This document shows, piece after piece, positions 51,197 through 60,477 of a stretch of DNA of 64,000 nt. The DNA lies in assembly GCF_004217555.1 (NCBI RefSeq), contig NZ_SHKW01000001.1:4092001-4156000 (forward strand). Direction: 5' to 3'. Position 1 is the stretch's first letter; each line of letters begins with the position of its first letter. This DNA is from Edaphobacter modestus (lineage in GTDB: Bacteria; Acidobacteriota; Terriglobia; Terriglobales; Acidobacteriaceae). Under the pieces are notes generated by a model, which saw only the letters and a list, made by a program, of their open reading frames with translations, searched no databases and was not told the DNA's origin. The translations under genes were made by a program, and so were the position numbers.

Positions 51197-53710
51197 ATGG
51201 GCGAGAGAGGCATACGCTCCAGTCGCAACGGAAGACCAACGAATCTGAAACCAACCTGCTGGTGGCGAATCGGAGTCCGGGCCAACTCGTTGGTTTGGGC
51301 GTTGATGTTCGCATCGCTCACCCTTTCGAGCGCTGGAGGCCAGGATGGCGCTCCTGCGCGCGTGGTGGGGCCGACCGATCGCACGGTGTTGCCGATACCG
51401 GAACCGCAGTACCCGCACAGCACCGTCTTCGATGCGCGGAATGCCACACCTCCGCCCCGGTTCGAGGTCAAGGCGCCAGACAAGGCGCCCAATGTCCTCA
51501 TCGTGTTGATCGACGACATGGGCTTTGGTCAATCGAGCGCCTTTGGCGGTCCCATCCACATGCCGACGGTGGAGGGTCTCGCAAACAACGGCCTCCGCTA
51601 TAACGAGTTTCACACCACGGCACTCTGCTCGCCGAGCCGGTCGGCGCTGTTGTCGGGCCGCAATCACCATATGAACAACTTTGGTTCGATCGCGGAGACG
51701 GCGACGTCCTTTCCCGGCCAGACCGGCCAGCGTCCCAACAGCGTGGCGACCATCGCGGAGATGTTGCGGCTGAACGGGTATAGCACTGCCCAATTCGGCA
51801 AAAATCATGAGACTGCGCCGTGGGAGGTCAGTCCGTCCGGAGCGACTGATCGCTGGCCGACACGCCAGGGCTTCGACAAGTTTTACGGCTTCATGGGCGG
51901 CGAGACCAACCAGTGGGCTCCACTGATCTACGACGGAATGACGCAGGTCGAACCGTCGCACGAGCCCAATTACAACTTCATGACCGACATGACCGACAAG
52001 GCCATCGCCTGGATGGGGTACGAGAAATCGCTGACCCCGGACAAACCGTTTTTTATCTACTTCGCGCCTGGCGCCACTCATGCGCCGCACCACGTACCGA
52101 AAGAGTGGATCGCGAAGTACAAGGGCAAGTTTGACCAGGGCTGGGACAAGGTGCGAGAAGAGACACTGGCCCGTCAGATCAAACTAGGGGTTGTGCCGGA
52201 GGGCACAAAGCTTGCACCCAAGCCCGAGGCGATCAAGGATTGGGATACGCTGAGCGCGGATGAGAAGAAGCTCTTTGCCCGCCAGATGGAAGTGTTCGCC
52301 GGCTTCGGCGAGTATGCCGATACCGAGACTGGCCGTCTGGTCCAGGCGATCAAAGATGCAGGCGAACTCGACAACACGCTGATCTTCTACATCGTCGGTG
52401 ACAACGGAGCCAGCGCTGAAGGCGGCATGGTGGGCCTCTACAACGAGATGACCTACTTCAACGGCCAACATGAAACCGTTCAGGAGATTCTGAAGCATTA
52501 CGACGAGCTAGGCGGCCCAACGACCTATCCGCACTACGCCGCAGGCTGGGCGGTCGCGGGAGACACGCCCTTTGAGTGGACGAAGCAGGTTGCTTCAAGT
52601 TATGGGGGAACGCGCAATGGCATGGTGGTCCACTGGCCAAAGGGGATCACTGCGAAGAATGAAGTACGATCGCAGTGGCACCACGTCATCGATGTTGCGC
52701 CAACCATCCTGGAAGCAGCTGGTCTGCCCGAGCCGAAGAGCGTAAACGGTACGGTGCAGACACCCATCGAAGGCGTGAGCATGGTCTATACCTTCGCGGA
52801 TGCCAAGGCTGCGAGTAAGCATACGACCCAGTACTTTGAGATCTTCGGCAACCGGGCGATCTACCAGAACGGGTGGCTTGCCGGCACGGTCCATCGGGCA
52901 GCCTGGGAGTTCACGCCGCGGCGCAAGCTCGAGGATGACGTGTGGGAGTTGTACGACGCGCAGAACGATTTCAGCCTGACGAATGACCTGGCGGCGAAGA
53001 ATCCGGAAAAGCTCAAGGAGATGCAGGCGCTGTTCCTGTCGGAAGCGGTGAAGTACTCTGTATTACCGCTCGATGATCGGACCCTTGAACGGCTCAACGC
53101 TGCCTTGGTAGGGCGCCCTGATTTGATGGCGGGACGCACTTCACTAACGGTTCATCAGGGGATGACCGGGATATCGGAGAATGCCTTCATCAACGTGAAG
53201 AACCGGTCGCACACGATAACCGCGGACGTGGAGATCCCTAAGGGCGGTGCCAACGGTGTGATCCTCGCGCAGGCAGGCCGCTTTGGTGGCTGGAGCCTTT
53301 ACCTGAAGGATGGCAGGCCGACGTACACCTATAACTGGCTGGGCTTGAAGCAGTACACTATGGCCTCCAAGCAGGCTTTGCCCGCGGGGAAGGCGACGGT
53401 CCGCTTCGAGTTTGCCTATGAAGGTGGCGGCGCCGGGAAGGGCGGTACAGGGACGATCTTTGTCAACGGCAAGAACGTTGCTACTGGCAAGATCGATCAA
53501 ACCCAATGCTGCGTCTTCTCGGCGGACGAGGGCGCCGACGTGGGAGAGGATGAGGGCACGCCTGTCACCGAGGCCTACCAGGTGCCGTTCAAGTTCACCG
53601 GAAAGATCGACAAGGTTACGATCGACCTGAAGGAGACGACACCAGCCGTTGCAGATGAGGCGGGCAAATCCCGTAGTGTGGCCACTCTGAAGAAAGCGAT
53701 GTCTGACTAA
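51197..53710 (+). CDS. Secreted arylsulfatase (S1 family)
   Basis: 837 residues; GAGGAATC precedes the ATG. An N-terminal hydrophobic segment (SLVWALMFASLTLSSAGG) after a basic stretch is a signal peptide. The sulfatase core: NVLIVLIDDMGFGQSS with metal-binding Asp106-Asp107, the formylglycine motif LCSPSRSALLSGR with Cys144, GKNHETAPWE (Lys202, His204), and YIVGDNGASAEGG with the metal-binding DN. Conversion of Cys144 to formylglycine needs a maturase not found in this window. A C-terminal beta-sandwich region of about 200 residues follows (SHTITADVEIPKGGANGVILAQAGRFGGWSLYLKDGRPTYTYN). It should hydrolyse sulfate esters in the periplasm or outside the cell. Confidence 0.93.
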   Translation: MGERGIRSSRNGRPTNLKPTCWWRIGVRANSLVWALMFASLTLSSAGGQDGAPARVVGPTDRTVLPIPEPQYPHSTVFDARNATPPPRFEVKAPDKAPNVLIVLIDDMGFGQSSAFGGPIHMPTVEGLANNGLRYNEFHTTALCSPSRSALLSGRNHHMNNFGSIAETATSFPGQTGQRPNSVATIAEMLRLNGYSTAQFGKNHETAPWEVSPSGATDRWPTRQGFDKFYGFMGGETNQWAPLIYDGMTQVEPSHEPNYNFMTDMTDKAIAWMGYEKSLTPDKPFFIYFAPGATHAPHHVPKEWIAKYKGKFDQGWDKVREETLARQIKLGVVPEGTKLAPKPEAIKDWDTLSADEKKLFARQMEVFAGFGEYADTETGRLVQAIKDAGELDNTLIFYIVGDNGASAEGGMVGLYNEMTYFNGQHETVQEILKHYDELGGPTTYPHYAAGWAVAGDTPFEWTKQVASSYGGTRNGMVVHWPKGITAKNEVRSQWHHVIDVAPTILEAAGLPEPKSVNGTVQTPIEGVSMVYTFADAKAASKHTTQYFEIFGNRAIYQNGWLAGTVHRAAWEFTPRRKLEDDVWELYDAQNDFSLTNDLAAKNPEKLKEMQALFLSEAVKYSVLPLDDRTLERLNAALVGRPDLMAGRTSLTVHQGMTGISENAFINVKNRSHTITADVEIPKGGANGVILAQAGRFGGWSLYLKDGRPTYTYNWLGLKQYTMASKQALPAGKATVRFEFAYEGGGAGKGGTGTIFVNGKNVATGKIDQTQCCVFSADEGADVGEDEGTPVTEAYQVPFKFTGKIDKVTIDLKETTPAVADEAGKSRSVATLKKAMSD

Positions 53711-53800
53711 GGCCGGATGGTTGGCCCTCAAGCAGATGTTTGGGCTGCCAGGAAGTGTGTCGCTTAACTTCGTTGGAACGAAAATATGCGGGCAAAGTAA

Positions 53801-53834
53801 AACCTCTGCGGATGGATGGGATTCCGCAGAGGTT
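53801..53834. terminator. Bidirectional terminator, sulfatase/phosphoketolase
   Basis: AACCTCTGCGGA pairs perfectly with TCCGCAGAGGTT around a 10-base loop. On the minus strand it is followed by TTTTACTTT. It sits between two convergent genes, 16 bases from the phosphoketolase stop. Confidence 0.88.
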
Positions 53835-53850
53835 GAGAGATTTTATATAG

Positions 53851-56259
53851 CTAGACGGGCCACTTCCAGTCCGTGATCTCCTTGCGATCGATTCCGTTTT
53901 CGTGGGCGTAGTTGACGCTCTCGATGATCTGGTCCTTGAGCCACTCCTTGAGATGCGCGGCTGAGGCTTGCAGTTTGGGGACGCGGTCGACGACGTCGAT
54001 GGCAATGTCGAAGCGGTCGATCTGGTTAAGGATCGCGAGCTCGAGCGGGGTGTTGATGTTGCCCTGCTCCTTGTAGCCGCGGACGTGGATGTTGTCGTGA
54101 TTCTTCCGCTTGTAGGTGAATTTGTGGATGAGCGAGGCGTACGCGTGGAAGTTGAAGATGACGGGCTTGTCGAGAGTGAAGAGTGAGTCGAACTCGCGCT
54201 CGGAGAGTCCGTGAGGATGTTCGCTTGCGGGCATGAGGCGGAAGAGATCGACGACGTTGATGAAACGAATCTTAAGGTCGGTGCAGTGCTCGCGCAGGAT
54301 GGCGGTCGCGGCGAGGGCTTCGGCGGTGGGAATATCGCCAGCGCTGGCGATCACGACGTCAGGTTCGGAGCCGGCGTCGGTCGAGGCGAAGTCCCAGATG
54401 CCGATGCCCTTGGTGCAGTGCTTGATGGCGTCGTCCATGCTGAGGTACTGCAGGTGCGGAGCCTTGTCGGCGACGATCACATTGACATAGTTGGTGCTGC
54501 GCAGGCAGTGGTCGGCCACGCTAAGCAGGCAGTTGGCGTCGGGCGGAAGGTAGATGCGGGTGACGTGCGGGCTTTTGTTGGAGACGACGTCGATGAAGCC
54601 GGGGTCCTGGTGGGTGAAGCCGTTGTGGTCCTGCCGCCAAACGAGCGAAGTGATGAGGAAGTTGATGGAGGAGATGGGGGCGCGCCAGCGGAGCTCGAGC
54701 TTGCTCTTTTCGAGCCACTTGGCGTGCTGGTTGAACATGGAGTCGATGATGTGGACGAAGGCCTCGTAGCTGGAGAGGAAGCCGTGGCGTCCTGTGAGGA
54801 CGTAGCCTTCGAACCAGCCTTCGAGGGTGTGCTCGCTGAGCATCTCCATGACGCGGCCGTCGGGCGCGATGTCGGTTCCGTCGGCGTCTTCGGGGAGGAT
54901 CTTCGCCATCCAGGTCTTGGGGCTTGCTTCGTAGACGACCTGAAGACGGTTGGAGGCGGTCTCGTCGGGACCGAAGACACGGAAGCTGGTCATGTTCTGA
55001 CGCATGATGTCGCGAAGGAAGCCGCCAAGCGTGTAGGTGGAGGAGACCTCGACCTGTCCGGGCTGCTTGACGTCGATGGCATATTTGCGGAAGTCCGGCA
55101 TGTCGAGGGGCTTGCGGAGGAGGCCGCCGTTTGCGTGGGGATTGCCGCTGATACGCCGCGTGCCTTTGGGAGCGAGCTCGCGCAGCTCTTCGAGGAGACG
55201 GCCGCTCTCGTCGAAGAGCTCGTCGGGCTTGTAGCTCTTCATCCAGGCTTCGAGCTGCTTGAGGTGCTTAGGGCTGGTCTTGGGGTCGAGGATGGGAATC
55301 TGGTGGGCGCGCCAGAAGCCTTCGACCTTGTGGCCGTCGACCTCCTTCGGACCGGTCCAGCCTTTGGGAGTTCGCAGAACGATCATGGGCCAGCGTGGCC
55401 GCTCGGGCGATTTTGATTTGCTGCTGCGGGCCTTGGACTGGATGGCGCGGATCTCGATGATGCAGCGCTCGGTGACGTCGGCCATGATCTGATGCATGAC
55501 TGCGGGATCGTCGCCTTCGACGAAGTAGGGGGTCCAGCCGTAGCCGACGAAGAGCGCCTCGAGCTCTTCGTGGGAGATGCGGGCGAGGATGGTGGGGTTG
55601 GCGATCTTGTAGCCGTTGAGATGCAGGATGGGAAGAACGGCTCCGTCGCGTACGGGGTCGAGAAACTTGTTCGAGTGCCAGCTGGTGGCGAGAGGGCCAG
55701 TCTCCGCTTCGCCATCGCCGACCATGACGGTGACGATGAGATCGGGATTGTCGAAGGCAGCTCCGAAGCCGTGAGAGAGGCTGTAGCCTAGCTCGCCGCC
55801 TTCGTGAATGGAGCCTGGAGTCTCCGGCGTGCAGTGGCTGCCGATGCCGCCGGGGAAGGAGAACTGCTTGAAGAACTTCTGCATCCCGGCTTCGTCTTCG
55901 CTCTTGTCGGGATAGACCTCGGAGTAGACGCCTTCGAGATAGCAGTTGGAGAGAACCGCGGGCGCACCGTGGCCGGGACCGGAGAGATAGATGAGGTCGA
56001 GGTCGTACTTCTTGATGAGACGATTGAGATGAACCCAGGTGAAGGTTTGTCCGGGATCGGAACCCCAGTGGCCGAGCAGACGATTTTTGATGTGCTCGGG
56101 CTTAAGAGGCTCGCGGAGAAGTGGGTTGTTTACCAGATAAAGCATGCCGGCGCAGAGATAGTTGCAGGCTCGCCAATAGGCATCCATCTTGCGCAGCTCA
56201 TCGTTGCTGAGGGCCCCTGTGCTTGGCTTCTTTCCTGTTTGAGAGCGTGCTACCGGCAT
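53851..56259 (-). CDS. xfp: Xylulose-5-phosphate/fructose-6-phosphate phosphoketolase
   Basis: A TPP enzyme of 802 residues (normal length) that cleaves xylulose-5-P or fructose-6-P with phosphate, giving acetyl phosphate plus glyceraldehyde-3-P or erythrose-4-P. Signatures: [60 protein letters not shown] and the TPP-binding [22 protein letters not shown]. The C-terminal half carries [29 protein letters not shown] and [16 protein letters not shown]. It lies 68 bases downstream of ackA on the same strand; the two together convert sugar phosphate to acetate with ATP formation. Confidence 0.97.
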   Translation of the reverse strand: MPVARSQTGKKPSTGALSNDELRKMDAYWRACNYLCAGMLYLVNNPLLREPLKPEHIKNRLLGHWGSDPGQTFTWVHLNRLIKKYDLDLIYLSGPGHGAPAVLSNCYLEGVYSEVYPDKSEDEAGMQKFFKQFSFPGGIGSHCTPETPGSIHEGGELGYSLSHGFGAAFDNPDLIVTVMVGDGEAETGPLATSWHSNKFLDPVRDGAVLPILHLNGYKIANPTILARISHEELEALFVGYGWTPYFVEGDDPAVMHQIMADVTERCIIEIRAIQSKARSSKSKSPERPRWPMIVLRTPKGWTGPKEVDGHKVEGFWRAHQIPILDPKTSPKHLKQLEAWMKSYKPDELFDESGRLLEELRELAPKGTRRISGNPHANGGLLRKPLDMPDFRKYAIDVKQPGQVEVSSTYTLGGFLRDIMRQNMTSFRVFGPDETASNRLQVVYEASPKTWMAKILPEDADGTDIAPDGRVMEMLSEHTLEGWFEGYVLTGRHGFLSSYEAFVHIIDSMFNQHAKWLEKSKLELRWRAPISSINFLITSLVWRQDHNGFTHQDPGFIDVVSNKSPHVTRIYLPPDANCLLSVADHCLRSTNYVNVIVADKAPHLQYLSMDDAIKHCTKGIGIWDFASTDAGSEPDVVIASAGDIPTAEALAATAILREHCTDLKIRFINVVDLFRLMPASEHPHGLSEREFDSLFTLDKPVIFNFHAYASLIHKFTYKRKNHDNIHVRGYKEQGNINTPLELAILNQIDRFDIAIDVVDRVPKLQASAAHLKEWLKDQIIESVNYAHENGIDRKEITDWKWPV

Positions 56260-56327
56260 AGAAATCTCCTTGGTGACTCGGTTAGCTCAACTTCGATGAA
56301 CCCGTCTGGCGGAAGCGACACAGATGC

Positions 56328-57536
56328 TCAATGGTTGACGAGCATACGCTGGAGATGGATAGCGATCATCCAATCCTCTTTGGCTGGCATGACGAGAATC
56401 TCGGTTTTAGATTCAGATGCGGAGATCAGCTGAATGGGACCTTCTCCCTCGTTCTTTTCAGCGACATTTAACTTTTCCTCCATGTGGATGCCAAGCGGCT
56501 GGAGGTGGGCGAGGATTTCGGAACGGGATTGGGTGTCATGCTCCCCGATGCCGCCGGTGAAGACAATTGCGTCCAGTCCGCCCATAAGCCAGCTGAAACT
56601 TCCGATGGCCTTGCGAACACTGCGCGTGAAGACGGCGATGGCAAGTTGCGCTGATACATTTCCTTCCGCGGCGGCCTTCCGGGTGGAGCGCATATCGTTG
56701 GGAAGCCCGGAGAGCGCGGCAATGCCGGAGTCGTGATTGAGGAGCTGCTCGACGGCGTCGAAGGACTGGTTGCGATCGCCCGTCTGCTGACGGAGCAGGT
56801 AGAGGACGAGGCCAGGGTCCAGATCGCCAGGGCGTGTTCCCATGACAACTCCTCCCGTGGGAGTGAGGCCCATTGTGGTATCGATGGAGCGACCGTCCAT
56901 GAGGGCTGTGACGCTGCATCCGCTGCCGAGGTGAGCGATGGCCATGCGAGGGGGAATCGCAGCGCCGGCGTCCCGCATCTGCTCGACGATGGATTCGCAG
57001 CTGAGTCCGTGAGCGCCGTAGCGGCGGACACCCTGTTCGCGATATCGGGATGGGATGGGATAGGCGGTGGCGACCTCGGGCATGGTCTGGTGAAAGATGG
57101 TGTCGAAGCAGGCGAAGTGAGGGATGCTCGGAAAGCGCGCCATGGTTTGGCGGATGATCCTGATGGCGGATGGATCGTGAAGGGGCGCGAAGAGGACAGC
57201 TTCGTCAAGGTCGTGCAGCACCTGGTCGTCGATGCGGACGTGGCTGTGCAGCTTCGCGCCTGGATGCACGACGCGATAGCCTACGGCATCGATGGCGGGA
57301 ACGCTGGGTGACGAGATGGCTTCGACGACTTTGCCGATGGCCTTTACCGGGTCTTCGGCTTTGATGCCTGCTGGTTTCTGCTTGTTTTTGCTTACGTCGT
57401 TGAAGGCGAAGGTGGCGTGGCCGGAGCCGATGCCGGAGACCTCGCCTTCAAAGAGAGACTGCGGCGAAGGTTCGCCGGTGGCGAAGACGGAGAACTTGAT
57501 GGAGGACGATCCGCTGTTGATGACGAGCAGGTGCAA
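56328..57536 (-). CDS. ackA: Acetate kinase
   Basis: 402 residues (family about 400). Interconverts acetyl phosphate + ADP and acetate + ATP. Motifs: MHLLVINSGSSSIKFSVF (phosphate 1), VGYRVVHPGAKLHSHVRID, FACFDTIFHQTMPEVATAYPIP, RRYGAHGLSCESI, HLGSGCSVTALMDGRSIDTTMGLTPTGGVVMGTRPGDLDPG (adenosine site) and VFTGGIGEHD. The fit to the family is close throughout. It lies in a minus-strand row, 23 bases after the MscS-type gene and 68 before xfp; the source of acetyl phosphate is thus encoded directly downstream. No pta gene is seen. Confidence 0.96.
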   Translation of the reverse strand: MHLLVINSGSSSIKFSVFATGEPSPQSLFEGEVSGIGSGHATFAFNDVSKNKQKPAGIKAEDPVKAIGKVVEAISSPSVPAIDAVGYRVVHPGAKLHSHVRIDDQVLHDLDEAVLFAPLHDPSAIRIIRQTMARFPSIPHFACFDTIFHQTMPEVATAYPIPSRYREQGVRRYGAHGLSCESIVEQMRDAGAAIPPRMAIAHLGSGCSVTALMDGRSIDTTMGLTPTGGVVMGTRPGDLDPGLVLYLLRQQTGDRNQSFDAVEQLLNHDSGIAALSGLPNDMRSTRKAAAEGNVSAQLAIAVFTRSVRKAIGSFSWLMGGLDAIVFTGGIGEHDTQSRSEILAHLQPLGIHMEEKLNVAEKNEGEGPIQLISASESKTEILVMPAKEDWMIAIHLQRMLVNH

Positions 57537-57559
57537 GTTGCCTCCCGATTTTTCCAGGC

Positions 57560-59353
57560 TTATTTTTTACCTTCGTTGAGTGCGGGCGCTTCTTCTTCGC
57601 TCTTCTCCAAGAGGTCGAGGACGGTCTGATAGAGACGGTTGCGGGTGGCGAAGCGATCGCCGGCGCGGGTGACGTAGCGGACGACGACCTCGACGCCTGA
57701 GGCCGCTGGCCGCAGGTCGACCGTGGGTTGGGCCCGGAACTGGCTCAGCCCCTGCTGTTGCGTGGCGCGCTGCCATTCGCTCTCGGCCTGCTTCATGTCG
57801 CCGGCTGTCTCCTGCGTCAGGGTCTTATGAATTGCTTCGATGACCTGGTAGGTGTGGGGCGTGGAGGGAAGAGTGACGCGAATCTCGTCCCACAGCCACT
57901 GCCCCAGAGTGGAGAAGTTGAAGTACTGACCGCTGATGGCGAAGCTGTTCATGAAGCTGACGCGGCGGCCGGTAGGATGGCCCTTGTCGGTCCAGTTGCC
58001 GGTCTCGAGCAGCGCGGTGCGGAAGAGGCCGATCTCGACGACCTCGCCGCCGACGCCGTTGATCTCGACCCAGTCGCCGACACGGATGCCGTTCTTGCCC
58101 ATGAGGATGAACCAGCCGAAGAAGGCGAGGATGAATCCCTGGAAGACGACAGTGATGCCGGCGGTGGCGATGCCGAGGATCGTTGGCAGCTGGCTGGGCG
58201 CGCCGAAGATGACCAGAAGGACGAACAGGATGGTGATGATCTGCACGGCGAGCGTGGCGATGGTGCGCAGCGTGATCAGGTTGCGACGATCGAGGGGAAG
58301 GCGGTCGAGGAGTTTTCGGATGGCTGCAGAGATGAGTGACGCACAGAGGAGAAGAAACGCGATGAAGGCGACGGACTGCAGGATGAGGTGGAGGACGATT
58401 CCTCGCTGGCGCTTGACCTGCTCGTACCACTGGCCGTAGACGGTGCTGAGCTGCTTCTGGGCCTGCACGCGGTCGTCGAGGATGGAGTGGATCTGCGCGA
58501 GGGCGTGCATCTGTGCCATGCGCACGACGCGGCTCTTCGCTTCTGTGTCCTGCGCGTTGGCGGTTCCGGCAGAGCTGAGCCGCTTTTCGAGGTCGGCGTG
58601 CTGAGCGGAGAGCGAGGCAGCATCGGCGTCGGCCTGTGCCTGTGCCTGCTCGATGGAGTCCATGCGGGTGCGCTGGTCGAAGAGCGCGGAGATGCGTCCG
58701 GCCAGCGTGCCGTACCGCTTGGCAGACTGAACCGCTGAGGGCGCTGCGTTTGCGGGGTCGTTCTGTTCGTCGAACTTCTTCATCACGGCTTCGCGCGCGG
58801 TGAGCTCCTGCTGGATCTGGCCGCGCTTGTCGCCGCTGACGCGGGCGAGATCTTCGGTGCTGTCGTCGAGTTCGTCGGCGTCGAGCTGAAGCTGCGCCTT
58901 GGCGATGTCGAGGTCGTCGGTGCCGGGAGCGTTGACATCTTTCGCGGCGGCGGTGAGAGTGTTGACCTTGGCCTGATCTTCCTTGACGACGGCCTGCAGG
59001 TTGGTGACTCTCTGCTGCAGTGCGAGAGCTGCTCCGGTGAGAGTGGGGGGGGCGAGCGAGGCCTCGCGCAGCGCCTGCGCGAAGGCCTGGTCGACCTCAT
59101 GGTCGGCGATCCGCTGGGCTTCGCGGGCGCGGCGCTTCTCCTCGGCGGAGACGGCGAGGGGAGCGAGAGCTTCGATGGTCTGCCAGGGGCGCTGGTCGAC
59201 GAGATCGCTGGAGGGGCGGCTGCCAGGGCGGCCCTTGGCTCCGCCAAGGAAGGGAAGGTTCGCCATGGAGCTGCGTGTGAGGTAAACCCCGATCAGGCTT
59301 GCGATGAGGAGGAGGGCCGGAACTGCAATGGAGAGTCTGCGCAACGCCTTCAT
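57560..59353 (-). CDS. MscS-family mechanosensitive channel with long coiled-coil periplasmic domain
   Basis: 597 residues. A signal or first membrane segment (RLSIAVPALLLIASLIGVYL) is followed by about 300 residues rich in coiled coil (SLAPPTLTGAALALQQRVTNLQAVVKEDQAKVNT, LAGRISALFDQRTRMDSIEQAQAQADADAASLSAQHADLEKRL). Membrane helices then lead to the MscS core (TLGIATAGITVVFQGFILAFFGWFILMGKNGIRVGDWVEINGVGGEVVEIGLFRTALLE), where the Gly/Ala-rich helix lines the pore, and a soluble C-terminal domain. The enlarged periplasmic region resembles MscK/YbdG-type relatives. It probably releases osmolytes under hypo-osmotic stress. Close spacing to ackA suggests co-transcription. Confidence 0.9.
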   Translation of the reverse strand: MKALRRLSIAVPALLLIASLIGVYLTRSSMANLPFLGGAKGRPGSRPSSDLVDQRPWQTIEALAPLAVSAEEKRRAREAQRIADHEVDQAFAQALREASLAPPTLTGAALALQQRVTNLQAVVKEDQAKVNTLTAAAKDVNAPGTDDLDIAKAQLQLDADELDDSTEDLARVSGDKRGQIQQELTAREAVMKKFDEQNDPANAAPSAVQSAKRYGTLAGRISALFDQRTRMDSIEQAQAQADADAASLSAQHADLEKRLSSAGTANAQDTEAKSRVVRMAQMHALAQIHSILDDRVQAQKQLSTVYGQWYEQVKRQRGIVLHLILQSVAFIAFLLLCASLISAAIRKLLDRLPLDRRNLITLRTIATLAVQIITILFVLLVIFGAPSQLPTILGIATAGITVVFQGFILAFFGWFILMGKNGIRVGDWVEINGVGGEVVEIGLFRTALLETGNWTDKGHPTGRRVSFMNSFAISGQYFNFSTLGQWLWDEIRVTLPSTPHTYQVIEAIHKTLTQETAGDMKQAESEWQRATQQQGLSQFRAQPTVDLRPAASGVEVVVRYVTRAGDRFATRNRLYQTVLDLLEKSEEEAPALNEGKK

Positions 59354-59424
59354 GTCTCCACCCTACATGTTTTGGCCGTTTGGCTTCAAAGACCGATGCG
59401 GTGCAAAAATCCTGCGCGAAGGCC

Positions 59425-59468
59425 TTGACTTTCCTTTGATGGGGTCTATATATAACCGTAAGGTTATA
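59425..59468 (+). promoter_or_regulatory. Promoter and ArsR operator
   Basis: TTGACT (59425-59430), 16-base spacer, TATATA (59447-59452). Overlapping the -10 and downstream is a perfect palindrome, TATAACC-GTAA-GGTTATA (59451-59468), which ends 6 bases before the ArsR start codon. This is a classical self-repression layout, and the transcript may have almost no leader. Confidence 0.75.
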
Positions 59469-59474
59469 AAACTT

Positions 59475-59885
59475 ATGGGTTATGGAATACATCTCGCGAG
59501 TGGGGCTACAGAACATCTGGATGCGACGTTTGCGGCGTTGGCCGATCCGACGCGGAGAGCGATCTTGTTGCGGTTAGTACAGGGCGAGGCCACGGTGGTG
59601 GAGCTGGCGGAACCATTTGCGATGAGCCAGCCTGCGATCTCCAAGCACTTGAAGGTGCTGGAGCGGGCAGGGTTGATCTCGCGTGGGCGCGATGCGCAGC
59701 GAAGGCCGTGCAGGCTGGAGGCCCAGCCGCTGGCCGAAGCGAATGAGTGGCTGGAGCGTTACCGGGAGTGCTGGGAGCAGAACTTTGAACGTCTGGATGT
59801 TCTGCTGGAAGAGATGAAGGCGGCGGAGAGCCTTGGCAGGGGTGTAAAGACAGTACAGAAGCGAAGGACCCACAAGGGGCAGTAG
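59475..59885 (+). CDS. ArsR-family (SmtB-like) transcriptional regulator
   Basis: 136 residues from the ATG at 59475; the frame is open upstream over the divergent channel gene, but the promoter and operator exclude earlier starts. The winged helix: HLDATFAALADPTRRAILLRLVQGEATVVELAEPFAMSQPAISKHLKVLERAGLISRGRDAQRRPCRLEAQPL. No metal-binding Cys motif is present, so it belongs to the metal-free ArsR branch that is usually paired with SRPBCC/AHSA1 proteins, as here (26-base gap). The C-terminal helix ERYRECWEQNFERLDVLLEEMK would dimerise. It probably represses this pair through the palindrome in its promoter; the inducer is unknown. Confidence 0.93.
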   Translation: MGYGIHLASGATEHLDATFAALADPTRRAILLRLVQGEATVVELAEPFAMSQPAISKHLKVLERAGLISRGRDAQRRPCRLEAQPLAEANEWLERYRECWEQNFERLDVLLEEMKAAESLGRGVKTVQKRRTHKGQ

Positions 59886-59911
59886 AAAAATTTCAATCCG
59901 AGGAGAAACGT

Positions 59912-60406
59912 ATGTTGACGAAGGAGACAGGAAAACTGAAATTGGCAGCAAACGGCGATCGCGAGATCGTGATGACTCGCGAGTTCAATGCACCGCGCAA
60001 GATGGTGTTCGATGCCTGGACGAAGCCGGAGCTGATGCGGCGGTGGCTGGCCGGTCCCTCAGGATGGACCATGACGGTGTGCGAGATCGACCTGAAGAAA
60101 GGCGGATCCTACCGTTACGAATGGACGCACGAAAACGGCAATCAGATGGGGATGGGAGGCGTTTATCGCGAAGTCGTGCCTCATGAGCGGTTAGTTGCGA
60201 CGGAGCAGTTCGACGAGTCCTGGTATCCCGGAGGCGCGGTCACGACGACGACGCTGGTGGAGAAGGATGGCATCACCACGGTGGAGACGACCGTTAGGTA
60301 CGACTCGAAGGAAGCTCGCGATGGCGTGTTGCAGTCGCCGATGGATTCGGGAGTGGCGGCGAGCTACGACCGTCTGGAGAGATTGCTCGAGACGTCTTTC
60401 GCGTAG
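59912..60406 (+). CDS. SRPBCC/AHSA1-domain protein
   Basis: 164 residues forming one START-like (AHSA1) helix-grip domain: DREIVMTREFNAPRKMVFDAWTKPELMRRWLAGPSGWTMTVCEIDLKKGGSYRYEWTHENGNQMGMGGVYREVVPHERLVATEQFD and the C-terminal helix GVAASYDRLERLLETSFA. The cavity binds hydrophobic ligands in relatives. It is the second gene after the ArsR regulator, an arrangement seen in many bacteria. Function unknown; detoxification or stress response is a guess. An RNA hairpin follows its stop. Confidence 0.9.
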   Translation: MLTKETGKLKLAANGDREIVMTREFNAPRKMVFDAWTKPELMRRWLAGPSGWTMTVCEIDLKKGGSYRYEWTHENGNQMGMGGVYREVVPHERLVATEQFDESWYPGGAVTTTTLVEKDGITTVETTVRYDSKEARDGVLQSPMDSGVAASYDRLERLLETSFA

Positions 60407-60410
60407 ATGG

Positions 60411-60452
60411 GGCATGTTCCGGCTGAGCCTGCGACATATGCCGGAACATGCC
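60411..60452 (+). repeat. Perfect 13-bp inverted repeat after the SRPBCC gene
   Basis: GGCATGTTCCGGC and GCCGGAACATGCC flank a 16-base loop. It lies between the SRPBCC stop and the next start, ending 25 bases before that start. There is no T tract. It could attenuate or stabilise the transcript, or be a dyad operator for the downstream gene. Confidence 0.6.
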
Positions 60453-60477
60453 TTGCATTCGACGCAAGGAGGAAGAG

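Noticed and set aside
54211..55416. A 401-codon plus-strand open frame
   Set aside because: Antisense to the phosphoketolase gene, low-complexity composition and no domain; a by-product of GC-rich coding.
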